Assembly: GCF_043555935.1 (NCBI RefSeq)
Contig: NZ_JBIGIB010000005.1
Coordinates: forward strand, 62,001 to 126,000
DNA: 64,000 nt
Direction of reading: 5' to 3'
Origin: Pelomonas baiyunensis
GTDB taxonomy: Bacteria > Pseudomonadota > Gammaproteobacteria > Burkholderiales > Burkholderiaceae_C
Of this stretch, positions 52,090 to 61,324 are shown in pieces (positions within the stretch are counted from its first letter, which is position 1; the number at the start of each line of letters is the position of its first letter). Both the position numbers and the translations under genes were made by a program. The notes under the pieces were generated by a model that saw nothing but the letters and a program-made list of their open reading frames with translations, had not been told where the DNA came from and searched no databases.

Positions 52090-54198
52090 TTAGTTCAGCC
52101 ATGCTACAGATGGCCGGTTAGCTTCCCGCAGAGATTTGTCACCCTCTAGGGCAAACACGAGGTCTTCGGGCCGCTCAAAGGGCTGAATGGCGTGGCGTCG
52201 CAGCACCGCCGCGAAGTCCCCGGGCGCCAGCATGCCGACCCGAGCCACCTTGTTGGCAAGCCACTGCTGAGGTGCATCCAGCCCCAGGGCGGCGCAGCAA
52301 TGTTCCAGCAGGGCCGTGGATTGCGCGGGCTTGAGGTAGTCGAACTTGATCTTGATGTCGAATCGCCGCAGTGCAGCCGGATCAAGCGAGTCCAACAGAT
52401 TGGTCGTCATGATGGACAGCCCATCGAATGCTTCCAATTGTGTGAGGAGCTCTGCCGCCAGGCTGTGCTCCCAGGTGTGGCCGGCACGTGATCGATCCCG
52501 CAGCAGCGCATCCACCTCGTCGATCAGCAGCAAGCCGCCCTCGGACTGAGCCTTTCGGAAAGCCAGCGCGATGTTCCTCTCGGACTGGCCCACCCATGGG
52601 GACAGCAAGTCCGAGCAGCCCAGGGCGATCAGCGGGATGTCCAGACGTTCTGCCGCCCAGCGGGCGAAAGCTGATTTCCCGGTGCCGGGAGGACCGTACA
52701 GACACATCCGGCCCATGCGGCTCCGTTGCAGCCCGTCCACCAGGCGCGACAGGTCGAGGTCTGCATTCACAAACGCGGTGTCGAACGCAATGTTCGGACG
52801 CGCCGACGGCTTCACCCAGGGGACCTCGTGTCCTTGCGCACGCAGGGTTTCGTGGATCAGGCCTTGCAAGGCTTTGTGCTGGCTCGTGGAGACAAGCTTG
52901 TCGTTCACGGCACGAACCACCTTGGCTGCCCGCACGGCCACCGCCGGGGCGAGGCGGTCCAGGGCGCCCAGTGCGCGGAGGTCTCGGGCCAGGGCGATGT
53001 CTCCGCAGGCGTGCGACAAGATGCGCTCGCGTTGCTGACGCGGTGGCACCGGCATCTCCAGGACCACGTCAAAGCGCCGGACGACCGCCGCATCCATGCT
53101 CGAGACGTCATTGGTGATCCAGATCGCCGGCACGGTGTTCTCCTCCAGCATTCGATTCATCCATGCCTTGCTGGACGCGGGACGGCGGCGTCCAAACATC
53201 CCTTCTGCGGGCGTGAAAACGTCTTCGGCTTCATCGAACAACACCATCGCACGCTGCCGAGCCATGAAGCACTGGGCAGCTCGGTAGGCCTGAAGCCGCC
53301 GGTCCCCCGTGATCGGGTCGCCGTCTCCGTCCTCGCTCGTCACTTCAAACAACCTTGCGCCCAGTTGCTCGGCAAGGACCCGGGCCAACTGCGTTTTGCC
53401 GGTTCCGGGCACTCCGTGCAGAAGGACGTTCACTCCGGTGTGCCCATGGCCAAGCGCCTGGTCAAGGTAGGGGACGAGAACGTCCAACATCGACGCCACG
53501 TGGTCAAAGTCCTCCCGGCGCAACTCCCCGGGTGCGGCGATCAGGACGGTCTCACGCAGCAGGTCCATGGGCTCGGCGTCGACATGGAGCAGTTGATCGG
53601 CCAGTTCACCCGACAAGAGCATCAGCTTGCTGCTCAACTCCCCTTGCCCGCTTCGGTCGAACTTGATGAGCCCGGAACTGGCCAGGGCACCGTTCGCTGA
53701 AAGAGCCGATCGCACGCTGCCGAGATCCGAGTCCAACAGCACGGCCAGAGCCTGGTACGCGGCGCTGGTGCTGATGTAGCCCAGCCCGCTCGCAACCGCC
53801 TCCAGCAGCGTGTCACTGGCCAGCACCACCGCAAAGGCCAGGAGATGTTGCTCCAGGGGGCTCAGGGGCAGGGCGGTTGTGAGGCGTTCCAGGTTGCTCT
53901 GCAACTGCGGCGGCAGCTTGCACGTGTTGCGCTTGCGCTCGGCGGTGCGGTGCAACCGTCGCAGCTCCGCCAGCCGTTCGGGCAGGCCGCGAACTTCCAA
54001 GGCCTCACCGTCGTCTGCCTCGACGCCCAGCGCGCGACCGAGCAGGTCGTTCTGGAAGCCATCGGCAAACAGGAGTTGCCGATGGGCCCCCAAGGGGACC
54101 AGAAGCCGCAGCGCCCAGAGCCGGGAGAGGGCAGACATCGTTTCCAGGCCTGTGCCTGGGCTGGACAGCAGCGTGGCACGCGAGTAGCGAACTTTCAT
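52090..54198 (-). CDS. AAA ATPase with two ATPase modules
   Basis: 702 residues. The first 240 are an unrecognised helical domain. The first AAA module has HGVPGTGKT (261-269) and MVLFDEAEDVFTP. The second (about residue 500) has YGPPGTGKSAFARW, GGLLLIDEVDALLRDRSRAGHTW and MTTNLLDSLDPAALRRFD, close to ATPases of the p97/Vps4 style. A double-module AAA upstream of a nuclease and regulator suggests a remodelling motor for a defence complex. It lies 42 bp before the DUF2779 start. Confidence 0.85.
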   Translation of the reverse strand: MKVRYSRATLLSSPGTGLETMSALSRLWALRLLVPLGAHRQLLFADGFQNDLLGRALGVEADDGEALEVRGLPERLAELRRLHRTAERKRNTCKLPPQLQSNLERLTTALPLSPLEQHLLAFAVVLASDTLLEAVASGLGYISTSAAYQALAVLLDSDLGSVRSALSANGALASSGLIKFDRSGQGELSSKLMLLSGELADQLLHVDAEPMDLLRETVLIAAPGELRREDFDHVASMLDVLVPYLDQALGHGHTGVNVLLHGVPGTGKTQLARVLAEQLGARLFEVTSEDGDGDPITGDRRLQAYRAAQCFMARQRAMVLFDEAEDVFTPAEGMFGRRRPASSKAWMNRMLEENTVPAIWITNDVSSMDAAVVRRFDVVLEMPVPPRQQRERILSHACGDIALARDLRALGALDRLAPAVAVRAAKVVRAVNDKLVSTSQHKALQGLIHETLRAQGHEVPWVKPSARPNIAFDTAFVNADLDLSRLVDGLQRSRMGRMCLYGPPGTGKSAFARWAAERLDIPLIALGCSDLLSPWVGQSERNIALAFRKAQSEGGLLLIDEVDALLRDRSRAGHTWEHSLAAELLTQLEAFDGLSIMTTNLLDSLDPAALRRFDIKIKFDYLKPAQSTALLEHCCAALGLDAPQQWLANKVARVGMLAPGDFAAVLRRHAIQPFERPEDLVFALEGDKSLREANRPSVAWLN

Positions 54199-54819
54199 GG
54201 ATGGGCTCGTTGGAGAAGACGAGCTAAATCATCCGGAGAGGAGCGACATTTCATGTCGCATCAAAATCTGCGTTCCTTCTTCGTAGGCCGGCCTAAGAGG
54301 CGTACTTCGAAACGCGCCGTTAGCGCTGAGATTGCGCTAGCCGGCAGGATCCAAACTTGAAAAGGCTCGGGCGTCTAATTGCGCTCAGGCAGTGCCTATG
54401 GCATTCGAGCCTAGGCGGGCGGGGCGTTTCGAGGGCGGCAAGTACCGAACGTTTGCAATGATTCACGTGTTGGTCGGCACTCTGTGATTTCCAAGGGCCT
54501 ATTGCGATGTTCAGAGACGGCGTAGCAACCGGGAAGTCACGAATCGGAAAGCAATGGGCGCTTGGTGGATGACTGAATGGTTGTGGGGTTTTGTGCCTTA
54601 AACGCCGCCAGCGACAGAGCTTCGCTGAACGTTTCAGGGCCAGTTGGAGCTACTCCAAGTAGCGATAGCGACGAAATTGGGCGGTCTGCAGCGCGTCGTT
54701 GAGGCCTGCGGAGCCTCACGGGTGGAGACATTGGCACGCTATCTGGAGGATTGCGTCACTGTGTAGCTAAGACGGCGGCGTAGCATCGACCGAGTTGCGC
54801 TACGGGGGCGTCCGTTTTC
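54199..54819 (+). other. intergenic region with a short remnant frame
   Basis: About 620 bp between two divergent operons. No full gene is seen. A 45-codon frame at 54629-54766 (GQLELLQVAIATKLGGLQ, RVVEACGASRVETLARYLED) looks coding but has no start and is closed upstream by TGA, so it may be the tail of a lost helix-turn-helix-like gene. The region should also contain the promoters for the AAA operon and for the gene at 54820. Confidence 0.4.
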
Positions 54820-57159
54820 ATGGCAAGTTCTACACCTCAAGACAACCCGCAACCGGGTACTCCGGAGAATCAGCCTTGGCCTGATGTACCGCCCTTGTCA
54901 TCCATTGAGGATGAGCGTGCCTATGAGCAGAATCTACATGCCGCGATTCATGGTGACATCAACGCAAGATACTTGGTTGGCCTCGCGCGACTTCATGGTG
55001 TCGGCGTCACCGCCAATTCAGCAACGGGGGCTCGTTGGCTGCTCGCTGCAGCAAAGCAAGGACATGCAGCGGCGCGGTTCGAGATCGGTCGAGCTTTGGT
55101 GCAAGGGCTGGGTGGGCTGACAAACGAGGCGGAGGGACTTCACTGGATTAGCCTCGCAGCTCAACAAGGTGAGAGGGATGCTCAAGCATATTTGGCGAAT
55201 GTGCAAGCTGGGCAACGACCTTCAGAAGCTAAGTTAGCTACAGAAGCAGTTCCTCCATTACCACCAGCTTCTGAAGCCGATCAGACGCTGCGGCTCAAGC
55301 CGAGGAAGCGTGTCGTCTACGTAGCCCCGCCGGTGGGCGGTTCACGTGAGGGTTCAAGGACACCGAATCGTCTCGTCCCCTCCCCTGAATCCGCAAGGGC
55401 TGCCACGCCTCGACAAACTGGATCGATTACGGAGCGGATTGAGCGCTTTTTGGATGCAGAGTTCGCTGGGTTGGTTGGAATGTCGCGCATCAAGCAGGAG
55501 ATTGCCAAGCAGGCAAGCTTCTTCGCGATTCAGCGATTACGTGCCGAATCGGGCTTGCGAACGACTCCTACGATCACCAGACACCTTGTGTTTGTTGGTA
55601 ATCCGGGAACAGGGAAGACAACAGTAGCCCGTATCGTGGCCCATCTGTATCAGCATCTCGGCGTGTTGCCGAGTTCGACGCTTGTCGAAACCGACCGGGC
55701 TGGTCTCGTGGCTCAATACCTCGGTGAGACAGCCATCAAGACCCGCAAGCGGGTTCGTGAAGCGCTTGGGGGTGTCCTTTTTATCGATGAGGCGTACACG
55801 CTGAGTCGCGAGCAAGATGCGTTCGGGCAGGAGTGCATCGACACACTGCTGAAGATGATGGAAGACCATCGGGATGAACTGGCAGTCATTGTCGCGGGCT
55901 ACCCGGCAGAAATGCGTGAGTTCCTCGAGAGCAATCCTGGGCTGCAGTCTCGCTTCAGCCGTTACGTCGAGTTCGGAAACTTTGACGAGGATGATCTTTT
56001 GTCCGTCTTCGTAGAGCAATTGGCGCAACAGGACTTTGATGTCGAAGGCTGGGATAGTCTGCGCGATGGTCTAGGAGTGATCTTTGGGCGTGAGTTACGT
56101 GCACAGGGGGCGCGCTTTGGCAACGGACGCTATGTAAGAAACGTTGTTGAGAAAGTTCTTGAGGCACACGCGCTTCGGATTGGTAAGCTTCCTAGAGTTA
56201 GTAGATTCGAAATGAAGACCATTCGGCGCCAGGATATTGAGACTGCGTTAAATGAGGCTATCCGACTGGATCGTCCAGATCCACAACAGGAAGTTTCAGA
56301 TACCTTGTCGCAACTACAGGCATTGGTTGGCTTGAATGAAGTCAAACGACAAGTTGAACGTCTAGTCAACCTTTGTCAGGTCAACCAGGAGCGCGCACGG
56401 CGCCATCTAAAGGCGGAAGCGCTGCCTTCTTTGCATCTGGCGTTCTGCGGTAACCCAGGTACCGGTAAAACCACAGTCGCACGAATCATCGCCAAGCTCT
56501 ATTACTCGCTAGGGCTGTTGCCGTCTCCCAAAGTGACCGAAGTGCAGCGTGTGGATCTTGTTGCTGGGTTCGTCGGTCAGACAGCTTCGAAGACGCAGGC
56601 CGTTCTTGATCGTGCGATGGGAGGTGTTCTATTCATCGATGAGGCCTATGCACTGACTCGCTCGGACTCGGACGGGGACTTCGGGCCGGAAGTCCTCGAC
56701 ACGCTCTTGAGAGTTATGGAAGACCATCGGGACAAGATGGTTGTGATCGTTGCTGGCTACCGGGAATTGATGCAACAGTTTCTGGACCGCAACCCGGGTT
56801 TGCGGTCGCGCATTAGCGTGCATCTTGATTTTGCTGATTACTCTGTCGATGAACTGGTATGCATTTTTGATCAGCAATGTGCCGCCGAGGACCTGACGTT
56901 GAGCGAATCTGCGCGTCGGTTATTGCCATTACGCCTAAAGTGGCTTCTTAGCGAGAAAGGCTGTGGCGGCAATGGGCGGCTAGCTCGGAACCTAAAAGAT
57001 CAGGCTCGTCTCAGTCAATCTCATCGACTAGCAACGTCGGTAGGAATTGGAGAGCAAACTAGCGATCAGGAACTGAAGACCCTTACCAGTCAGGACATCG
57101 ACAAGGCTGCGAGTACGTTGGCCAGCAGTGGTGCTGCAGACGCGCAGATGCGACATTGA
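54820..57159 (+). CDS. double CbxX/SpoVK-type AAA ATPase with Sel1 repeats
   Basis: 779 residues. Residues 45-130 are Sel1-like repeats (YLVGLARLHGVGVTANSATGARWLLAAAKQGH; ARFEIGRALVQG ... AEGLHWISLAAQQGERDAQ). Two full AAA modules of the CbxX/CfqX family follow: GNPGTGKT at 260-267 with FIDEAYTLSREQDAFG, and a second near 544-551 with FIDEAYALTRSDSDGDFG. Both keep the conserved MEDHRDELAVIVAGY-type motif and an Arg finger (NPGLQSRF, NPGLRSRI). Relatives remodel protein complexes such as rubisco or secretion factors. No partner gene is adjacent on its strand. Confidence 0.85.
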   Translation: MASSTPQDNPQPGTPENQPWPDVPPLSSIEDERAYEQNLHAAIHGDINARYLVGLARLHGVGVTANSATGARWLLAAAKQGHAAARFEIGRALVQGLGGLTNEAEGLHWISLAAQQGERDAQAYLANVQAGQRPSEAKLATEAVPPLPPASEADQTLRLKPRKRVVYVAPPVGGSREGSRTPNRLVPSPESARAATPRQTGSITERIERFLDAEFAGLVGMSRIKQEIAKQASFFAIQRLRAESGLRTTPTITRHLVFVGNPGTGKTTVARIVAHLYQHLGVLPSSTLVETDRAGLVAQYLGETAIKTRKRVREALGGVLFIDEAYTLSREQDAFGQECIDTLLKMMEDHRDELAVIVAGYPAEMREFLESNPGLQSRFSRYVEFGNFDEDDLLSVFVEQLAQQDFDVEGWDSLRDGLGVIFGRELRAQGARFGNGRYVRNVVEKVLEAHALRIGKLPRVSRFEMKTIRRQDIETALNEAIRLDRPDPQQEVSDTLSQLQALVGLNEVKRQVERLVNLCQVNQERARRHLKAEALPSLHLAFCGNPGTGKTTVARIIAKLYYSLGLLPSPKVTEVQRVDLVAGFVGQTASKTQAVLDRAMGGVLFIDEAYALTRSDSDGDFGPEVLDTLLRVMEDHRDKMVVIVAGYRELMQQFLDRNPGLRSRISVHLDFADYSVDELVCIFDQQCAAEDLTLSESARRLLPLRLKWLLSEKGCGGNGRLARNLKDQARLSQSHRLATSVGIGEQTSDQELKTLTSQDIDKAASTLASSGAADAQMRH

Positions 57160-57241
57160 TGAGACGTATCGGCGCCGAGTTGCTAGTTCCAATGGGGCGA
57201 CCGGCAGGGTGTTGCATGTCAAGGACAATGGAACTAACGTT

Positions 57242-57275
57242 CCGAGTCAGGATCCGAGTCAGGATCCGAGTCGGG
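57242..57275. repeat. 12-bp tandem repeat
   Basis: CCGAGTCAGGAT is repeated at 57242-57253 and 57254-57265, with a third partial copy from 57266. It sits in the 128-bp gap between the convergent AAA gene and the NERD-helicase gene. Confidence 0.8.
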
Positions 57276-57287
57276 CGACATTCGAGC

Positions 57288-58934
57288 CTACTCCAGCAGA
57301 GCAGCAAGGGCCTTGGCGGCCTGCTGGCTGATGACCCATTCCAGATGCCTTTGCGCCCGCGTCATCCCGACGAACAGCCGACGGCGAGCAACGACGTCGA
57401 GCGACTCAAAGTCACACTCGGTCAAAACCACGGCAGGAGCGGCTTGCCCTTTGAAGCGAAACACGGTGTCGAGCATGACCTCGCCGCTTGTCCATTTCAT
57501 GCTGCCATCGGCATCAAATTGATCTGTGGGCCGTTGCACCGACCATTCGCCCAGCTTTTCGATCTCGTGTAGGGCGGAGCTCGCTCGGCCTCGGAAGCTC
57601 AGGATGACGATGTCGGACAAGGCATAGCCTTTTTCCAAACATCGCCTCACTGCGAGCTCGGTTTGCCGAATCAGTTGTCGGGGACCGTCGTAGACCAGCG
57701 GATCGGGCGGCTCTCCCATTTCGACACCGCGTCCCTCCACGCGCGTCTCAGACAACTGAAGCAAGTTGATGAGGTCGACGATGGCCCGCGGACTGCGGAA
57801 GTTGTCTGGACTTCGGAGCACCGCAGCCTCTGGGAGATCGAACGTCTCGCGATCGGCGTACAGCGCCTGATCCGCGTCCTCCAGCAGGACGGCTTGGCCT
57901 TGCGTGTGCAGCCGCTGCAGAGCGGCAAGCACCCACTCGGGCCGGAAATCCTGGGCCTCGTCCAGCACCAGCAGGTCCAAATCTGGCGCTGACGTTTCAA
58001 GCTGAGCGAGCAACGTGGCGACTGCGGCGTCGAAGTCGATGCTGCCCACGGGTTGCCATTCGCTCTGCCCCAGTTGCTGCCGGTGCCGGCGCACGGCCAG
58101 TTCATGGAAGGTCTCCACCTGGCAGTTGACTGGAGCGATGCGCGCCATGTGCTCCGCCAAAGGCCGGTTGAAGCACAGGTAAGCGGCCCGCTGCCCCTGG
58201 CGGCAGGCGTCTTGCAGCAGGCGCAAAGCCAGCTGCGTCTTGCCGGAGCCTGCCGTGGCTTGCACTCGCAGCAGGCCGGATGGCACTTGGAGTCGAGGCA
58301 CCCACGTGGCCAGGCCCTCGGCGAGGCGTTGGGTCACCGTGCGGACATTCTTCGTCCTTGCCGACACGTCCAGGGCGACCAGAAAGCGGTCACGCATGAA
58401 ATCCAGGACGCGGCTTTCCAGTTCTGGGTTCGGAGCGGGCATGGCTCCCGCCGGATGCATGAGATCCATCAGCCGGCGCGACAAGTCTGGCTGAGCGTCT
58501 GCGTCCAAGATCCACTCTTTGGGCCAAGCCACGGTTCCGGAAATCACCTTCACGTCGGGCAGCACCAGGACGTGATGGACAGTGACATTGAGGCCTTCGC
58601 CGCTCAGGCGCTGGCGGAGCCCTTGCAACTGGCGACGGGCCTGCTGAAGCACATCTTTGCGCTGATGGCCGTACTGCTTGTAGAACCTTCCTTGCTCGAC
58701 CTCCAGGGATCCGCTTTTGACTTCAATGACCAGCAGGTCGCCCGCCGGATCGACCAGTACCAGGTCAAGTTCACCGAAGGCCGGCATCGGCATGGATTGA
58801 CCGATTTGCACCCCATGGAAAAGGGTGATCGCGTCCGGCAGTTCTTCGGCCAGGCGCTCGAGCAGCTGTCGTTCAGCGTATTCGCCGGCGTTGAGTGGGC
58901 GCTGGCGTGGCAAGTCGGGCAGTACGCTGGCCAT
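57288..58934 (-). CDS. NERD nuclease fused to UvrD/Rep-type helicase
   Basis: 548 residues from the ATG at 58934 (the frame is open 40 codons further, but the conserved region starts here). The N-terminal NERD domain has GELDLVLVDPAGDLLVIEVKSG with Asp57, Glu71 and Lys73, a PD-(D/E)XK-like site. The SF1 helicase follows: Walker A ATAGSGKT (226-233), LDEAQD (325-329), and C-terminal motifs VFRFKGQAAPAVVLTE and LFVGMTRAQRHLEWV. It is expected to process DNA with coupled unwinding. Such proteins occur often in defence islands. It runs against the upstream AAA gene. Confidence 0.88.
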   Translation of the reverse strand: MASVLPDLPRQRPLNAGEYAERQLLERLAEELPDAITLFHGVQIGQSMPMPAFGELDLVLVDPAGDLLVIEVKSGSLEVEQGRFYKQYGHQRKDVLQQARRQLQGLRQRLSGEGLNVTVHHVLVLPDVKVISGTVAWPKEWILDADAQPDLSRRLMDLMHPAGAMPAPNPELESRVLDFMRDRFLVALDVSARTKNVRTVTQRLAEGLATWVPRLQVPSGLLRVQATAGSGKTQLALRLLQDACRQGQRAAYLCFNRPLAEHMARIAPVNCQVETFHELAVRRHRQQLGQSEWQPVGSIDFDAAVATLLAQLETSAPDLDLLVLDEAQDFRPEWVLAALQRLHTQGQAVLLEDADQALYADRETFDLPEAAVLRSPDNFRSPRAIVDLINLLQLSETRVEGRGVEMGEPPDPLVYDGPRQLIRQTELAVRRCLEKGYALSDIVILSFRGRASSALHEIEKLGEWSVQRPTDQFDADGSMKWTSGEVMLDTVFRFKGQAAPAVVLTECDFESLDVVARRRLFVGMTRAQRHLEWVISQQAAKALAALLE

Positions 58935-59257
58935 GGCAGAACAGAGTACGGAACTGCCGGCACTATAGAAGCCTCGCCCGGAAACCTGACGCTCTGTTGA
59001 GTGCACAGCAGGCGGCATCCGGCCTGTACTGAGTCGGGAGCGCGTCAGTTGCACGATCGCTGCACGACCTATTGAACGAAGACGCTAAGTCCAGCGATGC
59101 AGCGAAGCGACGCTGATGGACATCTGCTGTCGCCCACTGCGCCATGGCGTGGGCTGACGACACGCAGACAACAACAGCGGAGGCCGCGACTGCATTGCCT
59201 GCCCTGCACGCTGTGCCGCGCTGCCATGGTGCGGCGACTACCGTGCGGCATGTCGTT
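58935..59257 (+). other. no gene seen
   Basis: About 320 bp between two minus-strand genes. It holds the probable promoter of the NERD-helicase gene. GTACTGAGTCGGGAGC (near 59028) recurs nearly identically near 22212. No ORF here has credible coding content. Confidence 0.4.
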
Positions 59258-59941
59258 TTACCGCGTGTGATGCAGGTAAGCGCCAAGCATGTGGAGCGCC
59301 TCGCTGTAGCTCAGGCGAAACGTGCGCTGCAACAGCGCCACGTTGGGAATATCGGCTGCATCCAGAACCTCGACGGCACGTCGCGCCAGCTCTGGCGATG
59401 CGGGCGCGCCACCGGTGTCTATCGCAAGCCGGCACGAACTCAGTTGGCTGAGCCACTCCTGGAGCTCATAGAGCTCGCCCTCTTGAACCCCACGCGCGCC
59501 ATCACACGCAATCAGCTCAGTGCAGTTCGAAGGGAACTCCCAGGCGCAATCATCCAAAGCGCGCCAGGGTCTCACGCCTTGTCCATCGACTTCAAGGCGC
59601 CCCAGGAAGTTCTTAATCTCCGCATGCCGCTGGAACCTGCCCGGGAGGGCGGGCCCCGTCGCTGTCACCAGACGTTTGGCCAGCCGAGACGGAACCTCGG
59701 CCAACAGGTCGTCCCAGCCGAAATGAAACCGCCAGCTCGACGACACCACCAGCTCGGCCTCCGGGTGTTCGTCGAGCAGGTCCATCAATACGTCCACATG
59801 CTCGAAGCGCTGATCAGGCGTTGTCTGGTTGGGATGCAGAACCCCATCGAAGTCCAGAAACACCAAGGGTGGCAAGGTGGGGTCGAAGCGCCGCGTTCGC
59901 CGAGCGGCGCCGTGCAATGGGCTGGGTTGCTGAGTGTTCAT
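59258..59941 (-). CDS. HAD-superfamily phosphatase (HAD_SAK type)
   Basis: 227 residues. The HAD motif I is VFLDFDGVLHP (Asp30, Asp32), motif II VVSSSWR (about 64-70), and LIACDGARGVQE / LAIDTGG are later acidic motifs. It resembles the HAD domains attached to Swiss Army Knife RNA-repair proteins (PF18143). The C-terminal FRLSYSEALHMLGAYL is a helical addition. It lies 12 bp after the sirtuin on the same strand, so the two genes are likely co-expressed. Substrate unknown. Confidence 0.75.
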   Translation of the reverse strand: MNTQQPSPLHGAARRTRRFDPTLPPLVFLDFDGVLHPNQTTPDQRFEHVDVLMDLLDEHPEAELVVSSSWRFHFGWDDLLAEVPSRLAKRLVTATGPALPGRFQRHAEIKNFLGRLEVDGQGVRPWRALDDCAWEFPSNCTELIACDGARGVQEGELYELQEWLSQLSSCRLAIDTGGAPASPELARRAVEVLDAADIPNVALLQRTFRLSYSEALHMLGAYLHHTR

Positions 59942-59953
59942 GGCGACCAGGCG

Positions 59954-60757
59954 TCAGAGCAGCTGCGAGGCCAGCGCACCAAGTCCGGCTGCTGCCGTGC
60001 AGGGCCAAGCGATCACTGCTGAGTGATGTTGCGCAAGCACGGGCGTGGTGTTGATTTCCAGTACGGGAACTTCGGCGCGAAGCGCACGCTCGGGCAAACG
60101 GGCGGCCGGCTGCACGATGGCTGATGTGCCAACCACAACCAGCAAGCTCGTGTTGACCGTTGCCGCTTCAGCGGCCTTCCACGCAACCTGAGGGAGGGCT
60201 TCACCGAACCACACCACGCCCGGCCTGACCTTGCCGCCGCAGTGTTTGCAGCCCGGCGGGTTCATGCGCGACTGCGGAGAGTCTGCTTGGGGTGGCAACC
60301 CGTGGAAGGTGCCTGGGCGAGCGCACGCAAAGCACCTGGGCGCAAACAGGCTGCCGTGCAGATGAACGACCTGACTGCTTCCCGCCCGCTCGTGCAAATC
60401 ATCCACGTTCTGAGTGATGAGGGTGACGTCATACCGAGATTCCAGCGCAGCCAACGCAAGATGGCCCTCATTCGGTGAGGCGTCCATGACCGTCCGTCGA
60501 CGCCATTCGTACCAGGCCCATACCCGGGCAGGATCTCGCCGCCAGGCCTGTTCGGTCGCCAGCTCGGCCGGGTCAAAGTCAGCCCACAACGCATGTTGAG
60601 CGTCTCGGAATGTCGCGATCCCGCTTTCGGCTGAGGCCCCGGCACCGCTCAAGACGGTGAGTTGCGGCCGCCCGGGCACTGAACGCAGGGCTTCGCGCAG
60701 CGCGGTGGGCAGCTGACAGCAGCAGTCGTCGGTAGGCACGGTTGTTGAGCGGCGCAC
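59954..60757 (-). CDS. Sir2-family NAD-dependent deacylase
   Basis: 267-residue sirtuin. NAD-binding GAGAS (38-42) and TQNVD (115-119), catalytic His134 (LHG), zinc ligands Cys142, Cys145, Cys170 and Cys173, and Tyr83-x2-Arg86 (YEWRR), which marks the acid-acyl (succinyl-type) sirtuins of class III. Start codon is GTG at 60757; a GTG six codons on is also possible. It resembles a metabolic CobB-type enzyme more than defence-type SIR2 domains. It pairs with the HAD gene. Confidence 0.85.
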   Translation of the reverse strand: MRRSTTVPTDDCCCQLPTALREALRSVPGRPQLTVLSGAGASAESGIATFRDAQHALWADFDPAELATEQAWRRDPARVWAWYEWRRRTVMDASPNEGHLALAALESRYDVTLITQNVDDLHERAGSSQVVHLHGSLFAPRCFACARPGTFHGLPPQADSPQSRMNPPGCKHCGGKVRPGVVWFGEALPQVAWKAAEAATVNTSLLVVVGTSAIVQPAARLPERALRAEVPVLEINTTPVLAQHHSAVIAWPCTAAAGLGALASQLL

Positions 60758-60893
60758 GAGGTGATCGGCTCATCATCACGGCGCCGTCGCACAAAGCCCC
60801 GAGTTCCTGAGCAGCGCCACAGGACTTGCGCGTGTGCGACCGATGCTGTCGCAGCGTGCGGCAGCTTTGGGTTCCATCCCACTCAGGTCGCCC

Positions 60894-61280
60894 ATGAAAC
60901 GCATTTCTGCTGCCCTTGATGACCCGGACGACCTTCCGTCGGCCATTGCGAAATGGCTGCTGGAACACCCAGCGGACGAGCCGCGGCAGTTTGGGCCACT
61001 TCCACCAGGTTGGTCTAAGCCGGTGCTCACCGCGCTTGATGCGCTGGCCGCCGCGGGTGCCGTGCCTGTCCTTTGCAAATTCAAGCTCGGCTTTCTGCGT
61101 CTCAGAGTTCGGCCGCGAGACCTCGCAACGCCGGTTCAAGGCGCAACGCTGCAGGTTCTCATCCAGCAAGCCCAAGCCGCCTGCGCGGAACTCTGTTGCC
61201 AGTGCGGCGCCCCCCACAAACTGGCCTCGATTGCTATTGATGGATGTCGCTGCACGGATTGCAGGAACCCGCCGCGCTGA
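60894..61280 (+). CDS. small cysteine-rich hypothetical protein
   Basis: 128 residues from the ATG at 60894. The C-terminal part has CCQCGAPHKL ... CRCTDC, a probable zinc ribbon. The N-terminal part is acidic (ALDDPDDLPSAIAKWLLEHPADEPRQFGPLPPGW). No family recognised. It is followed 44 bp later by the 584-residue gene in the same direction, so the two may form an operon. Confidence 0.6.
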   Translation: MKRISAALDDPDDLPSAIAKWLLEHPADEPRQFGPLPPGWSKPVLTALDALAAAGAVPVLCKFKLGFLRLRVRPRDLATPVQGATLQVLIQQAQAACAELCCQCGAPHKLASIAIDGCRCTDCRNPPR

Positions 61281-61324
61281 CTGGATGCGACCCATGCTGT
61301 CGCATCAGGCGTGACGATGACGTC

